This document shows, one piece after another, positions 25,842-34,817 of a stretch of 64,000 nt of DNA; within the stretch, counting starts at the first letter, position 1, and each line of letters opens with the position of its first letter. Origin of the DNA: Inquilinus limosus DSM 16000 (GTDB lineage: Bacteria > Pseudomonadota > Alphaproteobacteria > DSM-16000 > Inquilinaceae); contig NZ_AUHM01000002.1 in the NCBI RefSeq assembly GCF_000423185.1, positions 615,320 to 679,319 of the forward strand, in the 5' to 3' direction. The notes under the pieces were generated by a model, which saw only the letters and a list, made by a program, of their open reading frames with translations, was not told the DNA's origin and did no database searches. Position numbers and translations under genes: made by a program.

Positions 25842-26693
25842 ATGCCCGACAGCCTGTCGTCGACTCTCTTCTCGATCCAGCCCCTGAATCCCGCCATCGG
25901 CGCCGTGGTGCGCGGCATCGACCTGGCGCAGCCGCTGGGCGACGCCACCATCGCCGCGATCAACCGGGCGCTGCTGCAGCACCATGTGCTGTTCTTCGAG
26001 GACCAGGAGCTGACCCCGGCGGCGCAGCGCGACTTCGCCGCCCGCTTCGGTCCGCTGCACGTTCATCCGGTCTACCCGCATGTCGCGGAGGTGCCGGAGA
26101 TCATCATCCTCGACACCCATCCGGGCAACCAGCCGGACAACGACAACTGGCACACCGACGTCACCTTCATCGAGACCCCGCCGCTCGGCGCGGTGCTGGC
26201 GGCGAAGGAGCTGCCGCCCTCCGGCGGCGACACCACCTGGTCCAGCAGCATCGCCGCCTTCGAGGCGCTGTCGCCGCCCTGGCAGGGCTTCCTCACCGGC
26301 CTGACCGCGCTGCACGATTTCGCCAGATCCTTCCCGCCGGAGCGGTTCAGCGCGCCGGAAGAGCGCGAGCGCTGGCAGATCGCGCGCGAAAAGAACCCGC
26401 CGGTGATCCACCCGGTGGTGCGCACCCATCCGGTGACCGGCCGCAAGGGCCTGTTCGTCAACGAAGGCTTCACCATTCGGATCACCGGCTTCTCGACCCG
26501 CGAGAGCGACACGGTGCTGCGCTTCCTGTTCGAGCACGTCGCCCGGCCGGAATTCACCGTGCGCTGGCGCTGGAAGCCGGGCGACGTCGCCTTCTGGGAC
26601 AACCGCTGCACCCAGCACTACGCCCTGGCCGACTACCTGCCGCACCGGCGGGTGATGCACCGCGCAACGATCCTCGGCGACCGGCCGGTTTGA
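25842..26693 (+). CDS. tauD: Taurine dioxygenase
   Basis: A 283-residue Fe(II)/2-oxoglutarate dioxygenase that converts taurine to sulfite and aminoacetaldehyde. The iron ligands are His104 and Asp106 (NWHTDVTF) and His273 (VMHRATI), with the 2-oxoglutarate-binding Arg a few residues later. FNPAIGAVVRGIDL-like start, FARRFGPL-like strand and WDNRCTQHYA are all present. Thirty-eight bases separate it from tauC. Likely expressed under sulfur limitation, but no regulator gene is adjacent. Confidence 0.9.
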   Translation: MPDSLSSTLFSIQPLNPAIGAVVRGIDLAQPLGDATIAAINRALLQHHVLFFEDQELTPAAQRDFAARFGPLHVHPVYPHVAEVPEIIILDTHPGNQPDNDNWHTDVTFIETPPLGAVLAAKELPPSGGDTTWSSSIAAFEALSPPWQGFLTGLTALHDFARSFPPERFSAPEERERWQIAREKNPPVIHPVVRTHPVTGRKGLFVNEGFTIRITGFSTRESDTVLRFLFEHVARPEFTVRWRWKPGDVAFWDNRCTQHYALADYLPHRRVMHRATILGDRPV

Positions 26694-26730
26694 TCCGGAC
26701 GATCGATTTATTGCTTCGCTCCCCTTTTTT

Positions 26731-26821
26731 CTGTCATCGCCGGGCTTGACCCGGCGATCCAGGGGCCACCCAGAGCGGCATCGACAGCCCTGGATGCCCG
26801 GGTCAAGCCCGGGCATGACAG
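26731..26821. repeat. Palindromic intergenic repeat (GGGCTTGACCC family), copy 1
   Basis: CTGTCAT at the left pairs with ATGACAG at the right. Two hairpins lie inside: CGCCGGGCTTGACCCGGCG and GCCCGGGTCAAGCCCGGGC. The conserved GGATCCAGG/CCTGGATGC words are typical of repeats scattered through alphaproteobacterial genomes. It separates convergent tauD and the permease gene of the second sugar operon and could act as a bidirectional terminator. Confidence 0.9.
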
Positions 26822-26852
26822 TTGAAAAGGTGATTCTCTCTAGACGGCCGCC

Positions 26853-27686
26853 CTACCCCTTCACCGCGCCCTTGGCCAGGCCGGCGACGATGTGGCGCTG
26901 GGCCACCAGGAAGAATACGATCGCCGGCGCCAGCGTCAGGGTCACGAAGGCCAGGACCTTGTTCCATTCGGTCGAGTACTCGCCCTGGTAGTTCATGATC
27001 CCGAGCGGCCAGGGATACATCTCCGGCGCGTTGAACATGATCAGCGGCAGCAGGTAGTTGTTCCAGCTGGCCACCAGGGCGAAGACCGCGACCGTGGCCA
27101 GGATCGGGCGCGACAGCGGCAGCGTGACCCGCAGGTAGAACTGGAAATAGCCGCAGCCGTCGACCCGCGCCGCCTCCCACAGCTCATAGGGCAGCTGGCG
27201 GAAGAAGCCGCGCAGCATCAGGATCGCCATGCCGAGGCCGAAGGCGACCTGCGGCAGCACCACGCCCCAATAGGTGTCGAGCAGGCCGAGGTCGCGGACC
27301 CGGATGAACAGCGGCAGCATCGCCGTCGCTGCCGGGAACATCAGCCCCAGCAGCATGTAGTTCAGCAGCATGCGGCTGCCGAAGAACACGACATGGGCGA
27401 AGACGAAGGCCGCCATCGACCCGACGATCAGCACCAGCCCGACGGTGAGGCCGGCGATGACGGCGGAGTTCAGCAGCATCCGCCACAGCCGCCGCGACCC
27501 CAGGATCTCCCCATAGACCGCGCCGTCCCAGCTGGACGGCAGGCCGAGCGGGTTGACCCGCAGCTCGCCCAGCGACTTGAAGCCGCCCAGCGCCGCCGCG
27601 ACCAGCGGCACCAGCACCAGCGCAGCGACCGCCAGCAACACCAGATATTGCGGCAGGAGGGAGGGGCGGAGCGTGGGCGCAGCCAT
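26853..27686 (-). CDS. ABC sugar transporter permease (MalG/UgpE type)
   Basis: A 277-residue inner-membrane permease with six segments and an EAA loop ELWEAARVDGCGYFQFYL in the last third. The tail VAQRHIVAGLAKGAVKG is the MalG-type C-terminus. GGAAGG lies before ATG 27686, 8 bp after the stop of the partner permease. Last gene of the minus-strand sugar operon. No ATPase gene follows. Confidence 0.92.
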   Translation of the reverse strand: MAAPTLRPSLLPQYLVLLAVAALVLVPLVAAALGGFKSLGELRVNPLGLPSSWDGAVYGEILGSRRLWRMLLNSAVIAGLTVGLVLIVGSMAAFVFAHVVFFGSRMLLNYMLLGLMFPAATAMLPLFIRVRDLGLLDTYWGVVLPQVAFGLGMAILMLRGFFRQLPYELWEAARVDGCGYFQFYLRVTLPLSRPILATVAVFALVASWNNYLLPLIMFNAPEMYPWPLGIMNYQGEYSTEWNKVLAFVTLTLAPAIVFFLVAQRHIVAGLAKGAVKG

Positions 27687-27694
27687 GGGCCTTC

Positions 27695-28627
27695 CTAATC
27701 CCCGCGCATCAGGGTGCCGCGGTAGACGAGCGAGAAGGTGACGCAGATCAGGAACAGCACCACGCCGACGGCGCTGCCGAAGCCGATCTCCATCCGCATC
27801 TGGCCGAAGGTGTAGAGATACGTCACCAGCGAATGGGTGGAGTTGGACGGGCCGCCCCGGGTCAGCGCCATCACCATGTCGAACAGCTGCAGCGCCCCGA
27901 CCACGGCGAAGAACACCGTCAGCCGGATGGTCGGGAACAGCATCGGGATCTTGATCCGGCGCACGATCTGCCAGGACGAGGCACCGTCGATCCGGGCCGC
28001 GTCGACGATCTCGTGCGGGATGTTCTGCAGGCCAGCGATGTAGATCATCATGTGGAAGCCGAAATACTTCCACACCACCAGCAGCAGCACGGCCGCCATC
28101 GCCAGGTCGCGGTCGGCCAGGACGAAGGGGGCCTCGGCGCCGGAGCCGAACCAGCTCCAGATCAGGGCCACGGCACCGTACCGGCCGTCATAGAGGAACT
28201 GCCAGATCAGCCCGGTCGCCACCTCGGCCAGGATGTAGGGCAGGAAGAACACCATGCGGAATGCCACCCGGCCGCGCAGCTTCTCGGCCAGGAGCAGCGC
28301 CATGGCCAGCGCCAGCGGCAGCTGGACCGCCAGCGACACCAGGATGATCAGCCCGGTGTTGGTCAAGGCCGACCAGAAGGTGCGGTTGCGCAGCAACAGC
28401 TCGAAATTCCTGAGCCCGACGAAATCCTGCGGGCTGCCGTAGCCGTTCCATTTGAACAGGCTGTAGAAGCCGGCCTCGCCCATCGGCAGGATCACGAAGG
28501 TCGTGAACAGGACGAGGGCCGGCACCAGCATCAGCACCACCGGCGCCACCCGCGTGCGCAGCGCCGTGTCGCGCCGCCGCCGGGCGGCGACGCGATCGAG
28601 ATCCGCGGCGGTCGCGGCGACGGTCAT
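27695..28627 (-). CDS. ABC sugar transporter permease (MalF/UgpA type)
   Basis: A 310-residue inner-membrane permease. A charged N-terminus (AARRRRDTALRTR) precedes the first segment at about 27-47. The EAA loop reads DAARIDGASSWQIVRRI, and MALTRGGPSNSTHSLVTYLY is a family hallmark. I start at ATG 28627; upstream codons run into the 168-bp repeat element. It pairs with the following MalG-type gene. Confidence 0.92.
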   Translation of the reverse strand: MTVAATAADLDRVAARRRRDTALRTRVAPVVLMLVPALVLFTTFVILPMGEAGFYSLFKWNGYGSPQDFVGLRNFELLLRNRTFWSALTNTGLIILVSLAVQLPLALAMALLLAEKLRGRVAFRMVFFLPYILAEVATGLIWQFLYDGRYGAVALIWSWFGSGAEAPFVLADRDLAMAAVLLLVVWKYFGFHMMIYIAGLQNIPHEIVDAARIDGASSWQIVRRIKIPMLFPTIRLTVFFAVVGALQLFDMVMALTRGGPSNSTHSLVTYLYTFGQMRMEIGFGSAVGVVLFLICVTFSLVYRGTLMRGD

Positions 28628-28660
28628 CGGGTTGCCACCCTGAGAGCCGACGCCAAACGA

Positions 28661-28828
28661 GTCCCCCCTCCCCTCGCGGGAGGGGGGTAGGGGGAGGGGG
28701 TTCCCTCGGCCCGAACCGGCCAGGAAGTCCGGCAGGCCGGCCTCAACGACGAGTGCGCTTCCGACCATTCGCGCGCGGACGCGCGCAGACCCCTCCCCCT
28801 AGCCCCCTCCCGCAAGGGGAGGGGGGAC
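28661..28828 (-). repeat. 168-bp palindromic element, copy 2 (39-bp inverted repeats, 90-bp centre)
   Basis: Arms 28661-28699 and 28790-28828 are reverse complements at 37 of 39 positions, with a 90-bp centre, exactly the dimensions of the copy at 4985-5152. Read in the direction of the operon, the centre again begins TCTGCGCGCGTCCG and continues GCGCGAATG, then diverges. It starts 61 bp after the binding-protein stop and ends 33 bp before the permease ATG, so place and orientation match copy 1. Confidence 0.93.
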
Positions 28829-28889
28829 AAGGAAGGGAAGCACAGCGAAACGTCTCGAGAGCGAAAACCCACCATCGCCTCCAACCAGC

Positions 28890-30149
28890 TCACCGCATTT
28901 CCCAGGCTTCCTGGACCTGGGCGGCCGCGTCCTCCGGGTCGGTCGCGCCGGAGGCGATGTCGGTGGTGACGTCGTTCACCACCCGGCCGACATTGGCGCC
29001 CAGCATCTGGTCGTAGAACACCTGGAAGTAGCCGGCCCTGGCGATGTTCTCCGCCATCTGCCGGAAATACGGGTTCTTCAGCTTCTCGGCCGTGCCCTTG
29101 TTCACCGGGATGTAGATGCCGAGCTCCGCCGCCTTCTCCTGGTTCTCCTTGTTGGTCAGGAACTTGAGGAAATCGACCGCCTCCGGCGGCGCACCCTTGG
29201 TCACCAGCCAGCCGTTGACGCCGCCCAGCACGTCGGTCGGCTCGCCGGCGCCGCCCGTCACCGCCGGGAACGGGAACCAGCCGAGATCCTGGTCCGGGAT
29301 GCCCTTGCCCGAGGCGCTGTTCTTCTTGCTGTTCAGATAGTCCCAGTTGCCCATCAGGTGCATCGCGGCCTTGCCGTCGCCGAAATAGCCGGCGGCCTGC
29401 GGGTTGGTCAGCCCGAGATAGCCGGGCTCGAACGGATCCAGCGCCGCCAGCTCCTTCAGATGCTCGCCGGCCTTGACGAAGACCGGGCCGTCGAAGCCGT
29501 CGCCGGACTGGTCGTAGGCGGCCTGGAACGCCGCCTTGCCGCCGATCCGCATGGCGAGATAGGTCCAGTAGAAATGGATCGGCCATTTGTCGGCGCCGCC
29601 GGTGGCGAGCGGCACGATGCCGGCGGCCTTGATCGTCTTCACCGCGGCCAGCAGGTCGTCCCAGCTCTTGATGTCCTCGGCCTTGACCCCGGCCTTGGCG
29701 AAGAGCGGCTTGTTGAACCAGAAGCCGACCTGCGAGGCCAGCACCGGCACGCCCCAGACATGGCCGTCGACGGTGAAGGCCTCGAGCGCGGCCGGGCTGA
29801 TCCGGTCGGCCCATTCGCCCTTCACCGCCTCGGTCAGGTCCTCGATCACCCCGGCCTTGATCTGGTCGCGCAGCACGCCGCCGCCCCAGCTGTAGATGAT
29901 GTGCGGCCGGTCGGATGATTGCAGCGTGGTCGGCAGCTTGGCCTTGTAGGCCTCGTTCTCCAGATACTGCATCTGGATGGTGACCCCGGGATGCGCCGCC
30001 TCATAGGCGCGGGCGACGCCCTCCATCCAGGCCACCGTGTCCGGCGTGTTCTCGATGTGCAGCCATTTCACCGTGACCTCGGCCATGGCTGCGCCGGACA
30101 GGAGGCCGGCGGCGGCGAGGGCCGCGAGGCCCGACAGGATCCTCTTCAT
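28890..30149 (-). CDS. ABC transporter sugar-binding protein (family 1)
   Basis: A 419-residue periplasmic binding protein with a signal peptide (residues 1-23, ending GAAMA before EVTVKW). Family-1 features are VPVLASQVGFWFNKPLF, SWDDLLAAVKTIK, GNWDYLNS and NKENQEKAAELGIYIPV. The ligand is probably an oligosaccharide or a polyol. It follows the Gfo/Idh/MocA gene by 61 bp and is separated from the permeases by the 168-bp element. The sequence is clearly different from the other binding protein in this window, so the two loci are not recent duplicates. Confidence 0.92.
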   Translation of the reverse strand: MKRILSGLAALAAAGLLSGAAMAEVTVKWLHIENTPDTVAWMEGVARAYEAAHPGVTIQMQYLENEAYKAKLPTTLQSSDRPHIIYSWGGGVLRDQIKAGVIEDLTEAVKGEWADRISPAALEAFTVDGHVWGVPVLASQVGFWFNKPLFAKAGVKAEDIKSWDDLLAAVKTIKAAGIVPLATGGADKWPIHFYWTYLAMRIGGKAAFQAAYDQSGDGFDGPVFVKAGEHLKELAALDPFEPGYLGLTNPQAAGYFGDGKAAMHLMGNWDYLNSKKNSASGKGIPDQDLGWFPFPAVTGGAGEPTDVLGGVNGWLVTKGAPPEAVDFLKFLTNKENQEKAAELGIYIPVNKGTAEKLKNPYFRQMAENIARAGYFQVFYDQMLGANVGRVVNDVTTDIASGATDPEDAAAQVQEAWEMR

Positions 30150-30210
30150 GGTCTTCTCCTCCCCGTCCCGCCGCCTTGATCGGCGGCGGGTTGATCCGAA
30201 TAGGGGACGA

Positions 30211-31302
30211 TCAGCCCCCCGCTGTGCCGGCGCGCCGCGCCGACGTCTCGATGCCGTATTCGAGGCCGATCGCCGCCCGCCAGGCGTCCATCGCCTTCAG
30301 GTTGCCGAGGCTGTCGGCCAGGCTCATGAAGGCGGATTCCCTCTCTCCCGCCGCCACCGCGTCGCCCACGGCGTCGGCCTCGAAGGCGTAGAGCCAGCCC
30401 GGCTCCTCGATCGTCACCGTCTCGGCCGTGCCGTCGGGGCGGGTGACGAGGATGGTGCCGGTGCCGCCCTCCTTGCCGCTGCAGAACCAGGGCGACGCGA
30501 CCTCGATCCGCCCCTGGGTGCCGAAGATCCGCACCGTGTTCTCGAGGGCGAGGGAGACGCCGGTCGCCACCTGGGCGACGACGCCGCCGGGGAACTCCAG
30601 CACCGCCGCCGTCCATTCGTCGACCCCGGTGCGGCCGAGATGCCCGGCGCCGACGACCCTCACCGGATCGAGGAAGGGCTTGCCCACGGCGGCGCCGGCG
30701 ACGAGGCGCGCGATCGACACCGGATAACCGCCGACATCGAGGATGCCGCCGCCCGCGAGGTCGTTGGCGAACAGGCGGTGATCGGGGTTGAACCTGGCGG
30801 CGAAGCCGAAGCTGGCCTGGATCATGCGCATCTCGCCGATCGCGCCGCCCCGCACCAGCTCCGCCAGCCGCTTGGTCTGCGGATGGGCCCGGTACATGTA
30901 GCCCTCGGCCAGGAACACCCCGGCGCGGCGGGCCGCGTCGACCAGCACCGCTGCTTCAGCGGCATTGATGCCCATCGGCTTCTCGCACAGCACATGCTTG
31001 CCGGCCGCGGCGGCGCGCACGCCCCAGGCGACATGGGCCGGATGCGGCGTGGCGATGTAGACGGCGTCGACCTCGGGATCGGCCAGCAGCGCCTCGTATC
31101 CGGCGTGGATCCGGGCGCCGGGGAAGGCCTCCGCCAGGCCCGGCCTGGACGCGTTGCGCGTGCCGATCGCCACCAGCCGCCCGGTGCGGGACCGGGCCAC
31201 CCCTCCGGCAAAGGCCTGGGCGATCCGTCCCGGCCCGAGAATGCCCCAACGCAGCTTCGCTTCCGTTCCCATGCCTGTCTTTCCGTCTGTCGAGAGGGTC
31301 AT
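30211..31302 (-). CDS. Gfo/Idh/MocA family oxidoreductase
   Basis: A 363-residue NAD(P)-dependent sugar or cyclitol dehydrogenase. The N-terminal Rossmann motif is LGPGRIAQAF, EKPMGINAAEA carries the conserved EKP lysine, and GGGILDVGGYPVSIARL holds the substrate-site Asp. The start at 31302 has GGAGGGGCG upstream and overlaps the stop of a 46-codon reading frame (ATGA). It opens the recognisable part of the minus-strand sugar operon, so it probably oxidises the imported sugar or a derivative. Confidence 0.9.
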   Translation of the reverse strand: MTLSTDGKTGMGTEAKLRWGILGPGRIAQAFAGGVARSRTGRLVAIGTRNASRPGLAEAFPGARIHAGYEALLADPEVDAVYIATPHPAHVAWGVRAAAAGKHVLCEKPMGINAAEAAVLVDAARRAGVFLAEGYMYRAHPQTKRLAELVRGGAIGEMRMIQASFGFAARFNPDHRLFANDLAGGGILDVGGYPVSIARLVAGAAVGKPFLDPVRVVGAGHLGRTGVDEWTAAVLEFPGGVVAQVATGVSLALENTVRIFGTQGRIEVASPWFCSGKEGGTGTILVTRPDGTAETVTIEEPGWLYAFEADAVGDAVAAGERESAFMSLADSLGNLKAMDAWRAAIGLEYGIETSARRAGTAGG

Positions 31303-31439
31303 CGCCCCTCCACCGCCCTCGTGATCGGGCCGGCGATGAAGGGACGCTGCATCAGGAAGGACATTGCCATCGGCCGGACGGTCATGACCACCATCGCCGC
31401 CGAGGTCGGGCCGCTGCCGATGAAGCTCGGCCTGTCCAT
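31299..31439 (-). pseudogene. Orphan C-terminal fragment of a MalG-type ABC permease
   Basis: A 46-codon frame that ends in an ATGA overlap with the oxidoreductase start. From residue 8 on it aligns with MalG-type tails: GPTSAAMVVMTVRPMA against GPIMAASVVVTLPLIA of the permease at 6060-6941, then LMQRPFIAGPITRAVEG against IFQRKIVAGLTAGAIKG. Everything upstream of this in a permease (five membrane segments and the EAA loop) is absent. The fragment has its own ATG (31439) and a GGGGAG...AGAGG ribosome site, so it may still be translated and couple ribosomes into the next gene. I read it as the remnant of a permease lost by deletion. Confidence 0.7.
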
Positions 31440-31488
31440 GCCTCTTCTCCCCTGATCGCCAGGTCCAAAGGGAACGGCGGATAATTTT

Positions 31489-31501
31489 TTCGTTTCACGA
31501 A
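31489..31501. promoter_or_regulatory. Candidate operator upstream of the minus sugar operon
   Basis: TTCGT-TTC-ACGAA is a perfect 5-bp-arm palindrome in the most AT-rich part of the 285-bp region between the divergent sugar genes. It is 50 bp upstream of the orphan frame and is a candidate ROK-regulator site for the minus operon. Confidence 0.4.
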
Positions 31502-31652
31502 TTTATCACACCGGCTAGGGTGAAGCCTGTCAAGATCGAAAAATCGGATGATTGCCCAGAAACCGAAACAATATGGCCGGTCGGACGGGATGGAAGCGCA
31601 GAATCGAGGCGAGACGAGGCCGCACATCACAGGATGCATCGGCACTCCCGTC

Positions 31653-31669
31653 ATGGTGCGCCGCACCAT
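31653..31669. promoter_or_regulatory. Candidate ROK autoregulatory operator
   Basis: ATGGTGCG-C-CGCACCAT is a perfect palindrome with 8-bp arms, 56 bp upstream of the ROK regulator ATG. Its sequence differs from the TTCGT palindrome nearer the minus operon, so one of the two may serve another factor. Confidence 0.45.
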
Positions 31670-31724
31670 AAAATTCGGATCATGACGGAATGACGGCCGA
31701 CCTTCTTCTGCGGCAGCCCCGGCC

Positions 31725-32948
31725 ATGAAGACCGCCGATCCGGAGCTGATGCGGGCGATCAACCGCTTCCACGTGCTGGATGTGGTGCGGCGCTACGGGC
31801 CGATCTCGCGGGTCGAGATCGTGCAGCGCACCGAGCTGGCGCCCGCCACCATCTCCGCCATCACCGGCGGGCTGATCGAGGAGAACCTGATCCTGGCCCG
31901 CGCGGTCGAGGGCGTCGGCACCGCCGCCCGCGGCCGGCCGCGGGTGATGCTGGAGCTGAACCGCGAGGCCGCCCATGTCTGCGGCGTCAAGCTGGCGCCG
32001 CACCAGATCAGCATCGCCGTCACCGACTACATGGCCGATGTGGTGAAGACGCTGTCGCTGCCGATCCGCGTCGCCCGCCAGGCGCCGGAGGTGGTGGCCG
32101 ACATCCTGGAGGACGGCATCCGCCGCTGCGTCGCCGACGCCGACCTCGCCCTCGACCGGCTGGGCGGCATCGGCATCGGCCTGCCCGGCTTCGTCGACGG
32201 CCGCAACGGCATCTGCGTCTGGACCCCGATCCTGGGCGCGCCGGACGTGCCGCTCGCCGAAATGATCCGCGAGCGGCTGGGCGTCCGCACCACGGTCGAG
32301 AACGACGTCCACCTCGTCACCCTGGCCGAGCACTGGTTCGGCCATGGCCGCGACAGCGACAGCTTCGCCGTGGTGGCGGTCGAGGATTCGGTCGGGCTGG
32401 GCCTGTTCCTGAACGGCGATGTGCACCGCGGCGCCGCCGGCATGGGAACGGAGTTCGGCCACACCAAATACGCGCCCGATGACGGGCTGCCCTGCCGCTG
32501 CGGCCAGCGCGGCTGCATCGACGCCTATGTCTCCGACCATGGCATCGTCACCCGCGCCCGCGCCCTGCTGGGCGCCGAGGCCGGCACGATCGCGCCGGAC
32601 GACCCGCGCGCCATCGGCCGGCTGCGCGACATGGCGCGGGCGGGACGGGCCGAGATCCGCGCCCTGTTCGAGGAGGCCGGCGCGATCCTGGGCTTCGCCG
32701 TCGGCAACCTGATCACGCTGCACAGCCCACCCAAGGTGATCGTGGCCGGCAGCGCGATCCAGGCCCGCGACCTGATGGAGCCGGCCCTGCTGGCCGCGAT
32801 CGAACGGGTCGTGCCGCCGCCGATCCGGCGCGGCACCGAGATCATCCTGCATGAATGGAGCGACGACGCCTGGGCCCGCGGCGCGGCCAGCCTGGTGCTG
32901 CGGCAGCTCTACGAAGCGCCCTGGAACGGCCAGGGCATGCCCCGATAG
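31725..32948 (+). CDS. ROK family transcriptional regulator (NagC/XylR type)
   Basis: A 407-residue repressor. An N-terminal winged helix (about 10-65; VLDVVRRYGPISRVEIVQRTELAPATISAIT) precedes a ROK sugar-binding fold. The zinc site CRCGQRGCID and the preceding EFGHTKY histidine are intact, which in ROK proteins holds the sugar site. It diverges from the dehydrogenase-transport operon and precedes a second dehydrogenase and a ThuA gene, so it should control both arms in response to the imported sugar. Confidence 0.92.
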   Translation: MKTADPELMRAINRFHVLDVVRRYGPISRVEIVQRTELAPATISAITGGLIEENLILARAVEGVGTAARGRPRVMLELNREAAHVCGVKLAPHQISIAVTDYMADVVKTLSLPIRVARQAPEVVADILEDGIRRCVADADLALDRLGGIGIGLPGFVDGRNGICVWTPILGAPDVPLAEMIRERLGVRTTVENDVHLVTLAEHWFGHGRDSDSFAVVAVEDSVGLGLFLNGDVHRGAAGMGTEFGHTKYAPDDGLPCRCGQRGCIDAYVSDHGIVTRARALLGAEAGTIAPDDPRAIGRLRDMARAGRAEIRALFEEAGAILGFAVGNLITLHSPPKVIVAGSAIQARDLMEPALLAAIERVVPPPIRRGTEIILHEWSDDAWARGAASLVLRQLYEAPWNGQGMPR

Positions 32949-32964
32949 CGGAGAGGACACCCGG

Positions 32965-34068
32965 ATGAGCGACAAACCCGTCGGCGTCGGCATCATCGGC
33001 TGCGGCGTGATCAGCGGCGCCTATCTGAAGGCGGCGGCGCATTTCCCGATCCTGCGGGTGCGCGCCTGCGCCGACCTGAACCCGGAGGCGGCGCAGGCGA
33101 AGGCGGCCGAGTTCGGCATCGCGGCCGTGAGCATCGAGCAGCTGCTGGCCGATCCCGAGATCGAGATCGTGCTGAACCTGACCACGCCGCAGGCGCATGT
33201 GCCGGTCGGGCTGCAGGCGATCGCCGCCGGCAAGCATGTGCATGCCGAGAAGCCGCTGGCGGTCAGCGTCGCCGAAGGGCGCACCCTGCTGGAGGCCGCC
33301 AGGGCCAAGGAGCTGCGCGTCGGCAGCGCCCCCGACACCTTCCTCGGCGCCGGGCAGCAGACGGCCCGCGCCCTGATCGATGCCGGGCGGATCGGCCGGC
33401 CGGTCGCCGGCACCGCCTTCATGATGGTGCCGGGGCATGAGCGCTGGCACCCGAACCCCGATTTCTACTACGCCAAGGGCGGCGGCCCGCTGTTCGACAT
33501 GGGCCCCTACTACCTGACCACTCTGGTCAACATGCTGGGGCCGGTGGCGCGGGTGACCGGCACGGTCGCCGCGGCCTACACCGAGCGCCGCATCGCCAGC
33601 GGTCCGCGCGCCGGACAGGTGGTACCCGTCGACACCCCGACCCACATCACCGGCACGCTGGCCTTCGCCTCCGGCGCCGTGGTGACGATGGTGATGAGCT
33701 TCGACATCCCGGCCCACCGCCATGCGCCGATCGAGATCTATGGCGAGACGGCGTCGCTGAGCGTGCCCGACCCGAACACCTTCGGCGGCGAGGTGCTGGT
33801 CTCGGTCGACCGCACCGAGTGGAAGGCCGAGGCGACCGGGCACGCCTATGGCGACGGCAACTACCGGATCATCGGCGTCGCCGACCTGGCCCAGGCCATC
33901 CGCACCGGCCGGCCGCACCGCGCCAGCGCCGAGCTGGCCTTCCATGTGCTGGAGGTGATGGAGGCGGTGGAGCGATCCGGCCGCGAGGGCCGGCCGATCG
34001 AGATCGAGAGCCGCTGCGACCGGCCGCAGCCGATGCCGGTGGAGCCCGCCTTCGGCCGGGCCGCCTGA
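32965..34068 (+). CDS. Gfo/Idh/MocA family oxidoreductase
   Basis: A 367-residue NAD(P)-dependent dehydrogenase: Rossmann loop GIIGCGVISGAYL (residues 9-21), AEKPLAVSVAEG with the EKP lysine and a late GGGPLFDMGPYYLTTLVNM with the substrate-site Asp. GGAGAGGACACCCGG precedes the ATG, 16 bp after the ROK stop. With the ThuA-domain gene it matches a pairing often found in trehalose, cyclitol or keto-sugar pathways. It is only distantly similar to the oxidoreductase at 30211-31302, so the two probably catalyse successive steps. Confidence 0.92.
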   Translation: MSDKPVGVGIIGCGVISGAYLKAAAHFPILRVRACADLNPEAAQAKAAEFGIAAVSIEQLLADPEIEIVLNLTTPQAHVPVGLQAIAAGKHVHAEKPLAVSVAEGRTLLEAARAKELRVGSAPDTFLGAGQQTARALIDAGRIGRPVAGTAFMMVPGHERWHPNPDFYYAKGGGPLFDMGPYYLTTLVNMLGPVARVTGTVAAAYTERRIASGPRAGQVVPVDTPTHITGTLAFASGAVVTMVMSFDIPAHRHAPIEIYGETASLSVPDPNTFGGEVLVSVDRTEWKAEATGHAYGDGNYRIIGVADLAQAIRTGRPHRASAELAFHVLEVMEAVERSGREGRPIEIESRCDRPQPMPVEPAFGRAA

Positions 34069-34090
34069 GACGCGAAAGGGAGACGGAGCA

Positions 34091-34741
<651 letters not shown>

Positions 34742-34817
34742 GACAACCGGGCGCTTGCGTTTGTCACGGCCGAATCGGTAACACCAGAGGCTGAACCATC
34801 ACGCCGGACGAGCCCTG

